Shown: piece by piece, positions 1 to 7,695 of the stretch | How the letters are laid out: each line of letters starts with the position of its first letter | How positions within the stretch are numbered: position 1 is the first letter of the stretch | Assembly: GCF_001429045.1 (NCBI RefSeq) | Contig: NZ_LMHY01000008.1 | Coordinates: 1 to 51,687 of the forward strand | DNA: 51,687 nucleotides | Source: Pseudomonas sp. Root71 | GTDB taxonomy: Bacteria > Pseudomonadota > Gammaproteobacteria > Pseudomonadales > Pseudomonadaceae | Direction: 5' to 3' | Made by a program: the position numbers and the translations under genes | Notes under the pieces: generated by a model | What the model was told of the DNA's origin: nothing | The model's input: the letters and a program-made list of their open reading frames with translations, nothing else | Database searches by the model: none

Positions 1-388
1 CGAACTCTTCGAACAGCAGCAGTTGCTGAGTGTACGGCTGGGCCCCGAACAATGGGCTGGGCTTGCCATTGGTGGGGATTTTGAAGGATGTCTGCAGGGC
101 TGGCGGCAGCACGTTGTCGGTCGTTGGCGTGGTGCGGGTGCCGTACACACCATTGGGCAAGGCGTAGGAGCCCTGGTTGGTGGGAGACATGGCCTCTATG
201 GCATCCAGCGCGGCCTGGGGGTCGGTCGGCGGGTTGGTATACGCCGAAGGATCTGTTGGCGGCGGCGGGCTGACATCGTCAAGCGGCGCAGCGTTGACAG
301 TGCCGAGGCTGAAGTTGATCAGCATCACAGCGGCGATGCCCGGTTTGCTGAGAAAGCCGAGCGGTTTGAGGTCAGGCATTTTTTTCAT
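1..388 (-). CDS. N-terminus of large secreted protein, probable multicopper oxidase (cut by window edge)
   Basis: About 129 codons are visible, read from ATG at 388 (well-placed GAGGGG ribosome site) and open to the window edge. The protein starts with a basic patch and a hydrophobic stretch around residues 16-33 ending in NAA, so it is probably exported. A Pro-rich segment follows, then FGAQPYTQQLLLFEEF. That kind of block opens the very large multicopper oxidases of the MofA/McoA type as I remember them; no copper motif falls inside the visible part, so this family call rests on resemblance only. A sigma-54 promoter at 441-457 and a box at 548-564 sit upstream and match those of the mnx locus 35 kb away. 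It could be another large exported protein. The continuation beyond position 1 would decide. Confidence 0.55.
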   Translation of the reverse strand, partial: MKKMPDLKPLGFLSKPGIAAVMLINFSLGTVNAAPLDDVSPPPPTDPSAYTNPPTDPQAALDAIEAMSPTNQGSYALPNGVYGTRTTPTTDNVLPPALQTSFKIPTNGKPSPLFGAQPYTQQLLLFEEF

Positions 389-440
389 GTTGTTCCCCTC
401 GGGGGCGCGCCGGTGTGGCTGATGTTGGCCATTGGCTCGC

Positions 441-457
441 TGCAAGAGGTGCGCCAA
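441..457 (-). promoter_or_regulatory. Sigma-54 promoter of the left-edge oxidase gene
   Basis: On the minus strand the sequence reads TTGGCGCACCTCTTGCA, with GG and GC separated by exactly ten bases as sigma-54 requires. Transcription would begin near 430, giving a leader of about 40 bases before the ATG at 388. It is nearly identical in its conserved parts to the promoter at 41603-41619. Confidence 0.75.
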
Positions 458-547
458 TCTCCGGGAGGTCCGGGGGAAGACAAAAAACTGTTTGATATCA
501 AAAGACTGGCGTTTTGGACTTTGGTCCTAAAGATGCAATGGGTGGGA

Positions 548-564
548 ATCCTCAAAGTTGGGGG
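548..564 (-). promoter_or_regulatory. Candidate activator-binding box upstream of the left-edge sigma-54 promoter
   Basis: The minus strand reads CCCCCAACTTTGAGGAT. It shares 14 of 17 positions with the box at 41493-41509. The first C lies 109 bp upstream of the -24 GG. Proposed as a MnxR site; that assignment is inference. Confidence 0.6.
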
Positions 565-886
565 CTTTGACCCACCCATTTCCCCCCACTCATACCCCGG
601 TCCGGAGTGGTGGTGGGCGCTTTCACGAGCAGGCGAGCTCCCACAGAAGATCGAGGAGTGGGCAAAACCGCAGTCCCCTGAGGGAGCGGGCCTGATCGCG
701 AAGAGGCACGTTCATCCAGCACAATGTGTGCCGGAGTCACTGTTGTCAGCCTCGAAAACGCAACCAGGCGTCCGCCGGCGATGCGCATGAGCTGTCAATG
801 GGAGATGTCTGTCCATCACCCTTCGGACCACAGGTGCCAGGCGCGCTATGATAGGCGGTCCTCGCCTCCCGGAGCCTGTCACCGCA

Positions 887-1609
887 ATGCCCCTGATCAG
901 CCACTTCAAGACCCCGTGCCCCGAGCACATCAATAGCCAGATCCTGCAGATGGTGGTCGACAACCTGACCGACATCAGCATGGTCGCGATCCCGCCCAGC
1001 AACCTGCTGTACAACCTCTACCAATACGCGATCGGCTATGAGGTGCACCTGTATCTGGAGGCGCTGAACGGTGAAAAAGGCATTGCCGTGGAGTTGATTG
1101 TCGCCACCGACGAAGACGATCCGCAAACGGTGACGGGCTTTGTGCTGTACCTGCCGGTGCAGGATGACCCCGAGGCCTGCGGCGTGGCGTACATGGCGGT
1201 GCAGGCCGAGTATCGGCGCCAGGGCGTGGCCCGGCGGATGCTGCGGGAAGTGGTCGGTCGCTATCCCCATGCCGAGCTGACCTGTGCGGTGGCCAAGGTG
1301 CCGTATTTCGAGGCGATGGGTTTTGAGGTGGTGGGCGTGCGTGCGACCCAAGTGTTGATGAACACCCGCGACCACGCCACCGATGGCTTGATGGCACTGC
1401 TGGATGTGGCGTCGATCTACAGTTCGCTGGAGGTGCGGCAGATTCATACCTACCTGCTGCAAAAGCATGGTAAGCGGGCCATGACCGACGCGGAAAAACA
1501 ACGCGACCGGCATCTGGACCAGTTGACGCGCAAGGCCAATGAATTTGTGCGTGGGCGGTTGGGGGACGATGCGGTGCCGGCTAGCGGACCTCGATTGCGC
1601 CTGGTCTGA
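887..1609 (+). CDS. GNAT-type N-acetyltransferase family protein
   Basis: A 240-residue protein. Its middle carries a GNAT-like acetyl-CoA block: a strand ending YMAVQAEYRR followed by QGVARRML, which fits the R/Q-x-x-G-x-G/A pyrophosphate loop, and later the KVPYFEAMGFEVVG segment typical of the family's last strands. The C-terminal 70 residues are charged and helical and not part of a standard GNAT fold. I chose ATG 887 over an in-frame start at 848 because the protein then opens MPLISHF; the ribosome site (GGAG) is a little far away. The substrate is unknown. It stands alone, followed by a REP hairpin. Confidence 0.65.
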   Translation: MPLISHFKTPCPEHINSQILQMVVDNLTDISMVAIPPSNLLYNLYQYAIGYEVHLYLEALNGEKGIAVELIVATDEDDPQTVTGFVLYLPVQDDPEACGVAYMAVQAEYRRQGVARRMLREVVGRYPHAELTCAVAKVPYFEAMGFEVVGVRATQVLMNTRDHATDGLMALLDVASIYSSLEVRQIHTYLLQKHGKRAMTDAEKQRDRHLDQLTRKANEFVRGRLGDDAVPASGPRLRLV

Positions 1610-1638
1610 CCGTACTCTCCTAAACACCACAAATCCCC

Positions 1639-1667
1639 CTGTGGGAGCGAGCAAGCCCGCTCCCACA
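1639..1667. repeat. REP hairpin (GTGGGAGC family)
   Basis: GTGGGAGC and GCTCCCAC form a near-perfect hairpin. It lies between convergent genes and may serve as a transcription end. Confidence 0.8.
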
Positions 1668-1685
1668 TTTAACCGCGGTCAGCGT

Positions 1686-2126
1686 TTAGGCCAGCTTCAC
1701 ATTCATGGTTATCCGCGCCGTGAACACCTTCTTGCCCTCGGCGTCGTGAATATCCACCGGCACGATCTTGTCGCCTTCGGTGGTCCAGTCCACCGTCTCC
1801 CCTTCGGCCACCGCCGTCACATCGCTCTTGGCCTTGGCCAGGTATTCCACGGTCATGCCTTTGGGAATCCAGCGTGCGCCGGCGGGAATGGAAACGTCGG
1901 TCATCATCCCGGCGGCCAGTTCGGCGGCGTTGCACATGGCAATCGCATGCACCGTACCCAAATGATTGGTGATCTCCCGGGCAAACGGCACGTGAACGGT
2001 GGCGCTGCCTTTGCGCAAATCCTTGACCAACGGGTTGATGGTGGAGAAGTAGGGCGCCACCTGGCAGGCCATTTTGCTGAATGCTTGCGGGCCTGCGCTG
2101 TTGAACATGCTGAGGAACTGACTCAT
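1686..2126 (-). CDS. Hotdog-fold DUF4442-type thioesterase-like protein
   Basis: A 146-residue protein with the layout of DUF4442/YiiD-C hotdog proteins: an N-terminal helix, the GSATVHVPFAREITNHLGTVHAIA core with an Asn-His and a following helix (CNAAELAAGMM), then antiparallel strands ending TARITMNVKLA. Family members are thought to act on acyl-CoA-like thioesters; the substrate is not evident here. It diverges from the TetR regulator at 2291 and shares an operator region with it, so it is probably that regulator's target. Confidence 0.75.
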   Translation of the reverse strand: MSQFLSMFNSAGPQAFSKMACQVAPYFSTINPLVKDLRKGSATVHVPFAREITNHLGTVHAIAMCNAAELAAGMMTDVSIPAGARWIPKGMTVEYLAKAKSDVTAVAEGETVDWTTEGDKIVPVDIHDAEGKKVFTARITMNVKLA

Positions 2127-2155
2127 TTTTTTGCCTCTTGAGGATGACGGTTGCA

Positions 2156-2202
2156 GAATAATATTCTTTAACAGAATAATGTTCTGTGACGGAACAGTAT
2201 TC
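2156..2202. promoter_or_regulatory. Three GAA-N5-TTC operators between DUF4442 and TetR genes
   Basis: GAATAATATTC (2156-2166), GAATAATGTTC (2174-2184) and GAACAGTATTC (2192-2202) are three 11-bp inverted repeats, each starting exactly 18 bp after the previous one. The middle copy extends to the palindrome ACAGAATAATGTTCTGT. They lie upstream of both divergent genes and are the likely binding sites of the neighbouring TetR protein. Confidence 0.7.
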
Positions 2203-2290
2203 TGTCGAAGGGAAATCTGTCAACCTAGCGCCACTTGTTTGCTGGCCACCGCCAGCCTCCACCCATGACTTTTCCGGACTGTCCTTGCGC

Positions 2291-2911
2291 ATGGAAACCG
2301 CCGATCTGCTCGAACGCTGCTACCCCGGACGACGCGCCGAACTCAAGCGCGACATCTTCAGAAAGGCCCTGGGCCTGTTCAACGAACAGGGGATCGAGGC
2401 CACCACCATCGAAATGATCCGCGCCGAATGCGATACCAGCGTCGGCGCGATCTATCACCATTTCGGCAACAAGGAAGGCCTGGTGGCGGCGCTGTTTTTT
2501 ACTGCCCTCGATGATCAGGCCCGCTTGCGTGACAGCTACCTGGCTGACGCACACACCGCTCAAGCCGGGGTGCATGCGCTGGTGCACAGCTATGTGGACT
2601 GGGTCGATAGCCAGCCGGAGTGGGCGCGGTTCCAGTACCACGCACGGTTTGCCGTCACCAAGGGGCCGTTCAAGGACGAACTCGCTTCCCGCAACAAGAC
2701 GCGCAACAAGCAGTTGCTGGAGTGGCTGGGGGCGCAGGGTAATGAGCTGGGGTGTTTTCCGGCGGAGCTGATCCCGTCGCTGATCGTCGGCCAGGCAGAC
2801 AGTTACTGCCGCGCCTGGTTGTCGGGCCGGGTCAAGGGCAGCCCGAAGGCCTATCGGGACATGCTGGCGGAGGCGGCGTGGCGGTCGTTGTGCACCACCG
2901 AAACACAATGA
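2291..2911 (+). CDS. TetR family transcriptional regulator
   Basis: A 206-residue protein. Residues 15-65 form a TetR N-terminal DNA-binding domain: helix KALGLFNEQGIEATTIEMI, turn, recognition helix ending SVGAIYHHFGNKEGLVAALF. The rest is a helical ligand/dimer domain. I chose ATG 2291 because the reading frame upstream (a possible start at 2186) would put the start inside the operator array and adds non-family sequence. It diverges from the DUF4442 gene; the three GAA-N5-TTC repeats between them suggest autoregulation and control of that gene. The inducer is unknown, perhaps an acyl-CoA or lipophilic compound judging from the neighbour. Confidence 0.85.
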   Translation: METADLLERCYPGRRAELKRDIFRKALGLFNEQGIEATTIEMIRAECDTSVGAIYHHFGNKEGLVAALFFTALDDQARLRDSYLADAHTAQAGVHALVHSYVDWVDSQPEWARFQYHARFAVTKGPFKDELASRNKTRNKQLLEWLGAQGNELGCFPAELIPSLIVGQADSYCRAWLSGRVKGSPKAYRDMLAEAAWRSLCTTETQ

Positions 2912-2919
2912 CTTTCCCC

Positions 2920-3012
2920 TGTAGGAACGGGCTTGCTCGCGAAAGCGGTGTGTCAGCCAACATTCATGGCGACTGGCACGACGCCTTCGCGAGCAAGCCC
3001 GCTCCCACATTG
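2920..3012. repeat. REP pair (GTGGGAGC family)
   Basis: Two inverted copies: TAGGAACGGGCTTGCTCGCG at 2922-2941 (slightly diverged) and TCGCGAGCAAGCCCGCTCCC at 2987-3006, separated by about 45 bp. Confidence 0.8.
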
Positions 3013-3046
3013 GAGATGTATTGATAGGAAGATGGTTTTCGGAGGT

Positions 3047-3069
3047 TAAAAAAGAGCCTCAAAGCTCTT
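3047..3069 (-). terminator. Rho-independent terminator for the P1 peptidase transcript
   Basis: On the minus strand the stem AAGAGC-TTTGAG-GCTCTT is followed by TTTT. It lies 150 bp downstream of the peptidase stop. A second inverted repeat, TACGCAGC/GCTGCGTA (3154-3161 and 3180-3187), lies between the two. Confidence 0.6.
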
Positions 3070-3217
3070 GATGGGGAGGAAGTGGAGCCGTGAGGCTCAA
3101 GATGCGCGTGAAACAAGCGGTGAGCTTGGTAGGGGTTCAGTGCACTCACCACCTACGCAGCGGCTTGCACAAACAGGCGGCTGCGTAAGTTCATCCTAAA
3201 AAGACCTAGTGTTTTAC

Positions 3218-4348
3218 TCAAGTACCGCTAGTCGTGTCCCCCGGCCAGCCGGCGCGGCGCAATGCCTTGAGCAAGGTCTCGGCATCCAGCCCTTGCACCC
3301 CATGTCCGTTGCCTTCGGCCGTTTTGGCGGCGAGCAGGGCATTGATGATGGCTTCTTCCACGGCTTCGGTGGCGGCCAGGAACAGCTCGCTGATGTGGTC
3401 GTTGTTGACCATGCTCAGGTTGTGAGTGGTCGACGCTTTCTTGCTCTCGTAGGCGGCCGGTGGCACGTGATCGTTACCGGTGGCGAAGGCGATGAAGATG
3501 TCGCCGCTGTGGTCTTCATTGCCGCCGCCGGTGCGGGCCAGGCCGAGGCTGGCGCGTTGAGCCAGACGGGTGCACTGATGTGGCAACAACGGCGCATCGG
3601 TGGCCAGGCAGACCACGATCGAACCCATGCCCGGATGGGGCAGCGAGGCCTTGAGGAATGGCGAATCGACCTGTTCCATGTAGCGCCCGACCGGGTAGCC
3701 ATCGACGCGCAATTCATTGCGAATACCATGGTTGGCCTGGACAATTGCGCCGACTGTCCAGCCGCCCTGGGCGCTGTTCAAGCGGCGCGACGCGGTGCCG
3801 ATACCGCCTTTGAATTCGTGGCAGATCATGCCGCTGCCACCGCCGACATTGCCTTCGGCCACCGGGCCGCCCACCGCCGAATGCACGGCCTGGGCCACGT
3901 GTTCCGGCTTGACGTGAAAGCCGTTGATGTCGTTGAGCAAGCCATCGAAGGTTTCCAGCACCACCGGCATGTTCCAGTACAGGCGCCCGTCATCCGGTTG
4001 CTGCTCGCGGTCGAGCACGATCAGTGCGTCGCGCACCACGCCCAGGCTGTGGGTGTTGGTGAAGGCGATGGGGCTGGTCAGCAAGCCGGCCTCGCGAATC
4101 CACTCCAGCCCCGTGGCATCGCCATTGCCGTTGAGCACATGCACACCGGCAAAGCAGGGTTGCTGGCTGGTGGAACCGGCGCGGGGTTCGATGACGGTGA
4201 CGCCGGTGAGGATGTCGCGGCCATTGACGGTGCGGCCTCGTACATCGCTGTGGCCGACCCGTACGCCAGGGACGTCGGTGATGGCATTGAGCGGACCGGG
4301 TTGCAGTTGGCCGAACTGGATGTTGAGGTCGCGGGCGCGTGGTTTCAT
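3218..4348 (-). CDS. P1 family peptidase (DmpA/BapA-type N-terminal-nucleophile aminopeptidase)
   Basis: A 376-residue protein matching the DmpA/beta-peptidyl aminopeptidase family: the opening NAITDVPGVRVGH, the central NVGGGSGMICHEFKGGIGTASR, and the ATDAPLLPHQ and HSGDIFIAFATGN blocks. In this family the precursor cuts itself before a Ser that becomes the N-terminal nucleophile; here the Gly242-Ser243 pair in MGSIVV fits. Such enzymes release N-terminal D-amino or beta-amino residues from peptides. I chose ATG 4348 (MKPRARD); ATG 4360 is an alternative. No signal peptide is evident. It follows the polyamine-type binding protein on the same strand across a REP, so the two may be co-transcribed. 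Confidence 0.88.
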   Translation of the reverse strand: MKPRARDLNIQFGQLQPGPLNAITDVPGVRVGHSDVRGRTVNGRDILTGVTVIEPRAGSTSQQPCFAGVHVLNGNGDATGLEWIREAGLLTSPIAFTNTHSLGVVRDALIVLDREQQPDDGRLYWNMPVVLETFDGLLNDINGFHVKPEHVAQAVHSAVGGPVAEGNVGGGSGMICHEFKGGIGTASRRLNSAQGGWTVGAIVQANHGIRNELRVDGYPVGRYMEQVDSPFLKASLPHPGMGSIVVCLATDAPLLPHQCTRLAQRASLGLARTGGGNEDHSGDIFIAFATGNDHVPPAAYESKKASTTHNLSMVNNDHISELFLAATEAVEEAIINALLAAKTAEGNGHGVQGLDAETLLKALRRAGWPGDTTSGT

Positions 4349-4395
4349 GGGTTTTCTCATTTTCAATTTTTGGCAGAAAAATGCGGTCAACACCT

Positions 4396-4491
4396 GTAGG
4401 AGCTGCCGAAGGCTGCGATCTTTTGATTTTTTGTTTTTGTCGATCCGCAATCTTTCAAGATCAAAAGATCGCAGCCTTCGGCAGCTCCTAC
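4396..4491. repeat. REP pair (GTAGGAGC family), 32-bp perfect arms
   Basis: Arms 4396-4427 and 4460-4491 are perfect reverse complements of 32 bp around a 32-bp loop. The TAG stop of the upstream gene (4490-4488) lies inside the right arm. Confidence 0.9.
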
Positions 4492-5591
4492 TGACCGTTC
4501 TTGACCTTGCTCCAGATCCGCGTGCGCACGCGCTCTGTAGCCGGCGGCAGGGGTTGGAGGGTGAACAAGGTGGCCATGGCTTCGGCGGGCGGATAGACGG
4601 CCGGGTTGCTGCGGGTTGCCTCGGCCACCAGTGTGGTCGCGCTGCGGTTGCCGTTGGGGTAGTTGAGGTGGTCGCTGACCGGGGCGATGACCTCGGCGCG
4701 CATCAGATAGTCGATGAAGGCCATGCCTTGTTCCGGGTGCGGTGCGTCCTTGAGCAACACCAGGGTGTCGAACCACACCGGCGCGCCTTCCTTGGGCAGG
4801 CTGTAGGCGATCTTCACGCCGTTGCCGGCCTGTTCGGCGGTGCTCTTGGCTTCGAGCATCGCGCCGGACCAGCCCACCGCCACGCAGATGTTGCCGTTGG
4901 ACAGGTCGCTGATGAATTTCGATGAGTTGAAGTAGGCAATGTGCGGGCGCAGTTTCAGCAGCAGTGCTTCGGCCTTCTTGTAGTCCTCGGGGTTGGTACT
5001 GTTGGGCGGCAGGCCGAGGTAGTGCAGGGCGACCGGCAGCATCTCCGACGGCGAGTCGAGCATGGCCACGCCGCATTCGCCGAGCTTGGCCAGGTTCTCT
5101 TCCTTGAACACCAGGTCCCAGGAATCCACCGGCGCCTTGTCACCCAGGGCTGCGCGGACTTTGTCGATGTTGTAGCCGATGCCGTTGGTGCCCCACAGAT
5201 AGGGTACGGCGTACTGGTTGCCCGGATCGTTGTTGGCCAGTTTCGCCAGCAGTTCGGTGTCCATGTTCTTGAAGTCCGGCATCTGCGCACGGGGCAGGGG
5301 GGCGAGGGCGCCGGCCTTGATCAGCGTGGGCAAGCTGAAGTTGCTGGCCACCACCACGTCGTAGCCGCTGCGGCTGGTGAGCAACTTGCCTTCCAGCACT
5401 TCGGCGCTGTCGAAGGTGTCGTAGACCGGCGCAATCCCGGTGTCACGCTTGAAGTCCTGCAAGGTGGTCGGGCCGATGTAGTCGTACCAGTTGTACACGT
5501 GCACCGTCGGGGCTTCGACCGCAAAAGCCGACAGCGAAACCGCCAGACAGGCGCCAAACCCCAGATTGAAATACAAGCGGTGACGACTCAT
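4488..5591 (-). CDS. Periplasmic polyamine-type ABC solute-binding protein (PotF/SpuD family)
   Basis: A 367-residue protein with a signal peptide (hydrophobic residues about 9-24, AFA before EAPTVHVYNW). The mature part has the PotF-family opening VHVYNWYDYIGPTTLQDF, then DTFDSAEVLEGKLL, and the YAVPYLWGTNGIGYN block that shapes the polyamine pocket. Binding of putrescine or spermidine is the family role, but specificity is not readable. No permease or ATPase gene is adjacent, so it is an orphan binding protein that must share a transporter or act as a sensor. A LuxR regulator is divergent. The stop codon is supplied by a REP arm, suggesting the original C-terminus was changed there. Confidence 0.88.
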   Translation of the reverse strand: MSRHRLYFNLGFGACLAVSLSAFAVEAPTVHVYNWYDYIGPTTLQDFKRDTGIAPVYDTFDSAEVLEGKLLTSRSGYDVVVASNFSLPTLIKAGALAPLPRAQMPDFKNMDTELLAKLANNDPGNQYAVPYLWGTNGIGYNIDKVRAALGDKAPVDSWDLVFKEENLAKLGECGVAMLDSPSEMLPVALHYLGLPPNSTNPEDYKKAEALLLKLRPHIAYFNSSKFISDLSNGNICVAVGWSGAMLEAKSTAEQAGNGVKIAYSLPKEGAPVWFDTLVLLKDAPHPEQGMAFIDYLMRAEVIAPVSDHLNYPNGNRSATTLVAEATRSNPAVYPPAEAMATLFTLQPLPPATERVRTRIWSKVKNGQ

Positions 5592-5701
5592 GATGCGGCA
5601 CTCCTGGCCTGTTGCGGCCGGTGGTAATCAGGAGTTTGCAGCGTATCGACCGGGGTGGCTTTCACCCATTCCCATCATGGGTTACTCAAAAGGGGTAGTG
5701 C

Positions 5702-6475
5702 GTGGACGCGTTGTTGAAAGAGTTACCGGTGCACCAGGGGCTGGCGCGGGTCTTCACGGCGGTGGGGCGGGACGGCTTCTGGCGCGCGCTGGTCGATACC
5801 CTGCGCTTGCTGGTGCCGCTGGATAACGCGCTGGTGGCGCTGATGCGCCCGGGGCATGTGCCGCGCCTGCTGATTGACTTCGATGCCAAGGGCACCACCG
5901 AAGAACATGAAGAACTGGCGGACTACCGCGCCGGCATGTACCTGCTCGACCCGTTCTATCAAGCCGCCTGTGCGGGTATCGCCGACGGTTTGCACAGCCT
6001 CGAATCGGTGGCCCCCGACCAGTTCCAGCACAGCGAGTACTACCTGAGTTACTTCAGCACCGTAGTCGGTGGCGACGAGTTGCAGTTCATGGTCAACGTC
6101 GATGGTGCCGTGCTTGGCCTGTCCCTGGGGCGTGCGACACGCTTCAGCCTCGAAGAGCAGGGCCGCCTGCTGTGCGTGCGTGACTGGGTGCTGGCGGCGA
6201 TGCGCCGACACCTGGATTTGCTGCCACCGGAAGGGCCGGCCGCCGAACTACCGGCCGGCGATCTGGCGACCTTGCTCGATCGCTTCGACGCACGCCTGAC
6301 CCTGCGGGAAATCGAAACCGCGCGCCTGATTCTCCAGGGCTTCTCCAGCAAGGCCATCGCCCAGCAAATGGGCATCTCCCCGGAAACGGTGAAGGTGCAT
6401 CGGCGCAATCTCTATCACAAGCTCAACGTGAACGGGCATGGCGAGTTGTTTGCGCTGGTGTTGCGGCCGCGTTGA
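5702..6475 (+). CDS. LuxR-family transcriptional regulator
   Basis: A 257-residue protein that starts with GTG after an AAAGGGG ribosome site. The last 65 residues are a LuxR/GerE helix-turn-helix: LTLREIETARLILQG, SSKAIAQQMGISPETVKVH, RRNLYHKLNV. The N-terminal 180 residues show no receiver-domain Asp pocket and no clear autoinducer-domain motif; the DPFYQAA and SYFSTV segments recur in Pseudomonas LuxR proteins linked to amine metabolism, as far as I recall. It diverges from the polyamine-type binding protein across 110 bp, so it probably controls that gene and the peptidase beyond it. Confidence 0.85.
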   Translation: MDALLKELPVHQGLARVFTAVGRDGFWRALVDTLRLLVPLDNALVALMRPGHVPRLLIDFDAKGTTEEHEELADYRAGMYLLDPFYQAACAGIADGLHSLESVAPDQFQHSEYYLSYFSTVVGGDELQFMVNVDGAVLGLSLGRATRFSLEEQGRLLCVRDWVLAAMRRHLDLLPPEGPAAELPAGDLATLLDRFDARLTLREIETARLILQGFSSKAIAQQMGISPETVKVHRRNLYHKLNVNGHGELFALVLRPR

Positions 6476-6490
6476 GATCCAAGTCAAAAA

Positions 6491-6561
6491 GATCGCAGGC
6501 TTCGCCAGCTCCTACAGGGGAATGCACAGGCCCGTAGGAGCTGCCGCAGGCTGCGATCTTT
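6491..6561. repeat. REP pair (GTAGGAGC family)
   Basis: Inverted copies GATCGCAGGCTTCGCCAGCT (6491-6510) and AGCTGCCGCAGGCTGCGATC (6539-6558) lie between convergent genes; the right arm ends at the stop of the methyltransferase gene. Confidence 0.8.
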
Positions 6562-7502
6562 CAGCTCTGCAGCTTGAACACCAACGCCTTCAACCCACAC
6601 TCCACATCAGCATCCGGAAACTCCGGCGGGTTCTCCAGACGCTGCTCAAACCGCAGGCTCGGCGCTTCGCGGGTCACGCCCTCGATCAGGAAGTCGGCGC
6701 CAAACGCCGGGTCGTTCATGCACGCCAGCACGGTACCTTGAGGGCTGAGCAATTCCGGCAACCGACGCAGTACGCGCTGGTAGTCCTTGGTCAGCAGGAA
6801 GCTGCCTTTCTGGAACGACGGCGGGTCGATGATCACCAGGTCGTACGGCCCCTTGCCGATCACCTTGCCCCAGGATTTGAACAGGTCGTGGCCGAGGAAA
6901 CCGACCTTGCTCATGTCGTGGCCGTTGAGCCGGTGGTTGTCGCGGCCACGGTTCAAGGCCGGGCTCGACATGTCGAGGTTGACCACGTGGCTCGCACCGC
7001 CTTCGATGGCCGCCACCGAGAAACCGCAGGTGTAGGCGAACAGGTTCAATACCCGCTTGCCCTCGGCATTGGCGCGGACCCAATCGCGGCCGTAGCGCAT
7101 GTCGAGGAACAGCCCGGTGTTCTGCTTGCGGCCCAAATCTACCCGGTACTTCAACCCGCCTTCGGTGATGGTCATTTCCTCGATGACGTCCCCGAGCAGC
7201 CACTCGGTGGTGCTTTGCAGCAGGTAGCGGTGTTGCAGCAACAGGGTATGGGCGCCGGATTTTGCCCACTGCTCAGACTGGGTGATCGCCATCAGCACCT
7301 GCTTCAGGTCTTCCAGTTGCGCCGCTTCCGGCTCCTTGAACAGCGCCACCAGCACCACGCCCTGCAACCAGTCCACGGTCACTTGCTCCAGCCCCGGCCA
7401 GCAGCGGCCACGGCCGTGAAACAGGCGGCGGGTTTCCGCGGGGGCGGCTGCCAGGGCGGTCAGCAGGTGCTGGTTGAGGGTGGCGAGGGCTTCAGGGTTC
7501 AT
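6561..7502 (-). CDS. Class I SAM-dependent methyltransferase, RlmI/RlmK-like
   Basis: A 313-residue protein. It has a Rossmann methyltransferase core: VLNLFAYTCGFSVAAIEGGA (motif I), VVNLDMSSPAL, and the catalytic-type motif VIIDPPSFQKGSF. The block KYRVDLGRKQNTGLFLDMRYGRDWV is characteristic of the RlmI/RlmK-type 23S rRNA cytosine/guanine methyltransferases and their relatives (PF10672). The N-terminal PUA domain of RlmI is missing, so this is the short stand-alone form whose target is not established. ATG 7502 begins at MNPEALATL; upstream in-frame residues are unlike the family. Confidence 0.82.
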   Translation of the reverse strand: MNPEALATLNQHLLTALAAAPAETRRLFHGRGRCWPGLEQVTVDWLQGVVLVALFKEPEAAQLEDLKQVLMAITQSEQWAKSGAHTLLLQHRYLLQSTTEWLLGDVIEEMTITEGGLKYRVDLGRKQNTGLFLDMRYGRDWVRANAEGKRVLNLFAYTCGFSVAAIEGGASHVVNLDMSSPALNRGRDNHRLNGHDMSKVGFLGHDLFKSWGKVIGKGPYDLVIIDPPSFQKGSFLLTKDYQRVLRRLPELLSPQGTVLACMNDPAFGADFLIEGVTREAPSLRFEQRLENPPEFPDADVECGLKALVFKLQS

Positions 7503-7695
7503 CGGGTCGTGTCGATCATTTGTGGGGGCGGCATTTAACCATAATTGCGCAATGGGCGGACCACACAAAACCTTGTGGGAGCGGGGGGGCATTCGGATGC
7601 GAGTTATCACGTTTAATTTAACTTTACGTGAGGATTTTGCGATCTTCCGGCTCCCATACTCGGCCCCAACGAACAACAACAATCCGGAGCCGGAC

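Larger units (their letters stand above)
389..886. other. Intergenic region with promoter and decayed REP pieces
   Basis: This 500-bp gap holds the sigma-54 promoter and box described separately. Between about 610 and 710 are degraded pieces of the GTGGGAGC-type REP (for example gcgagctcccac and gggagcgggcctgatcgcgaag). I see no convincing gene. Confidence 0.5.

Noticed and set aside
2186..2290. Longer N-terminus for the TetR regulator
   Set aside because: The upstream start lies within the operator array and adds residues unlike the family; ATG 2291 fits better.
3209..4399. A 396-codon open frame opposite the P1 peptidase
   Set aside because: It mirrors a gene with clear family motifs; its composition (His, Gln, Val rich) is typical of an antisense shadow in GC-rich DNA.
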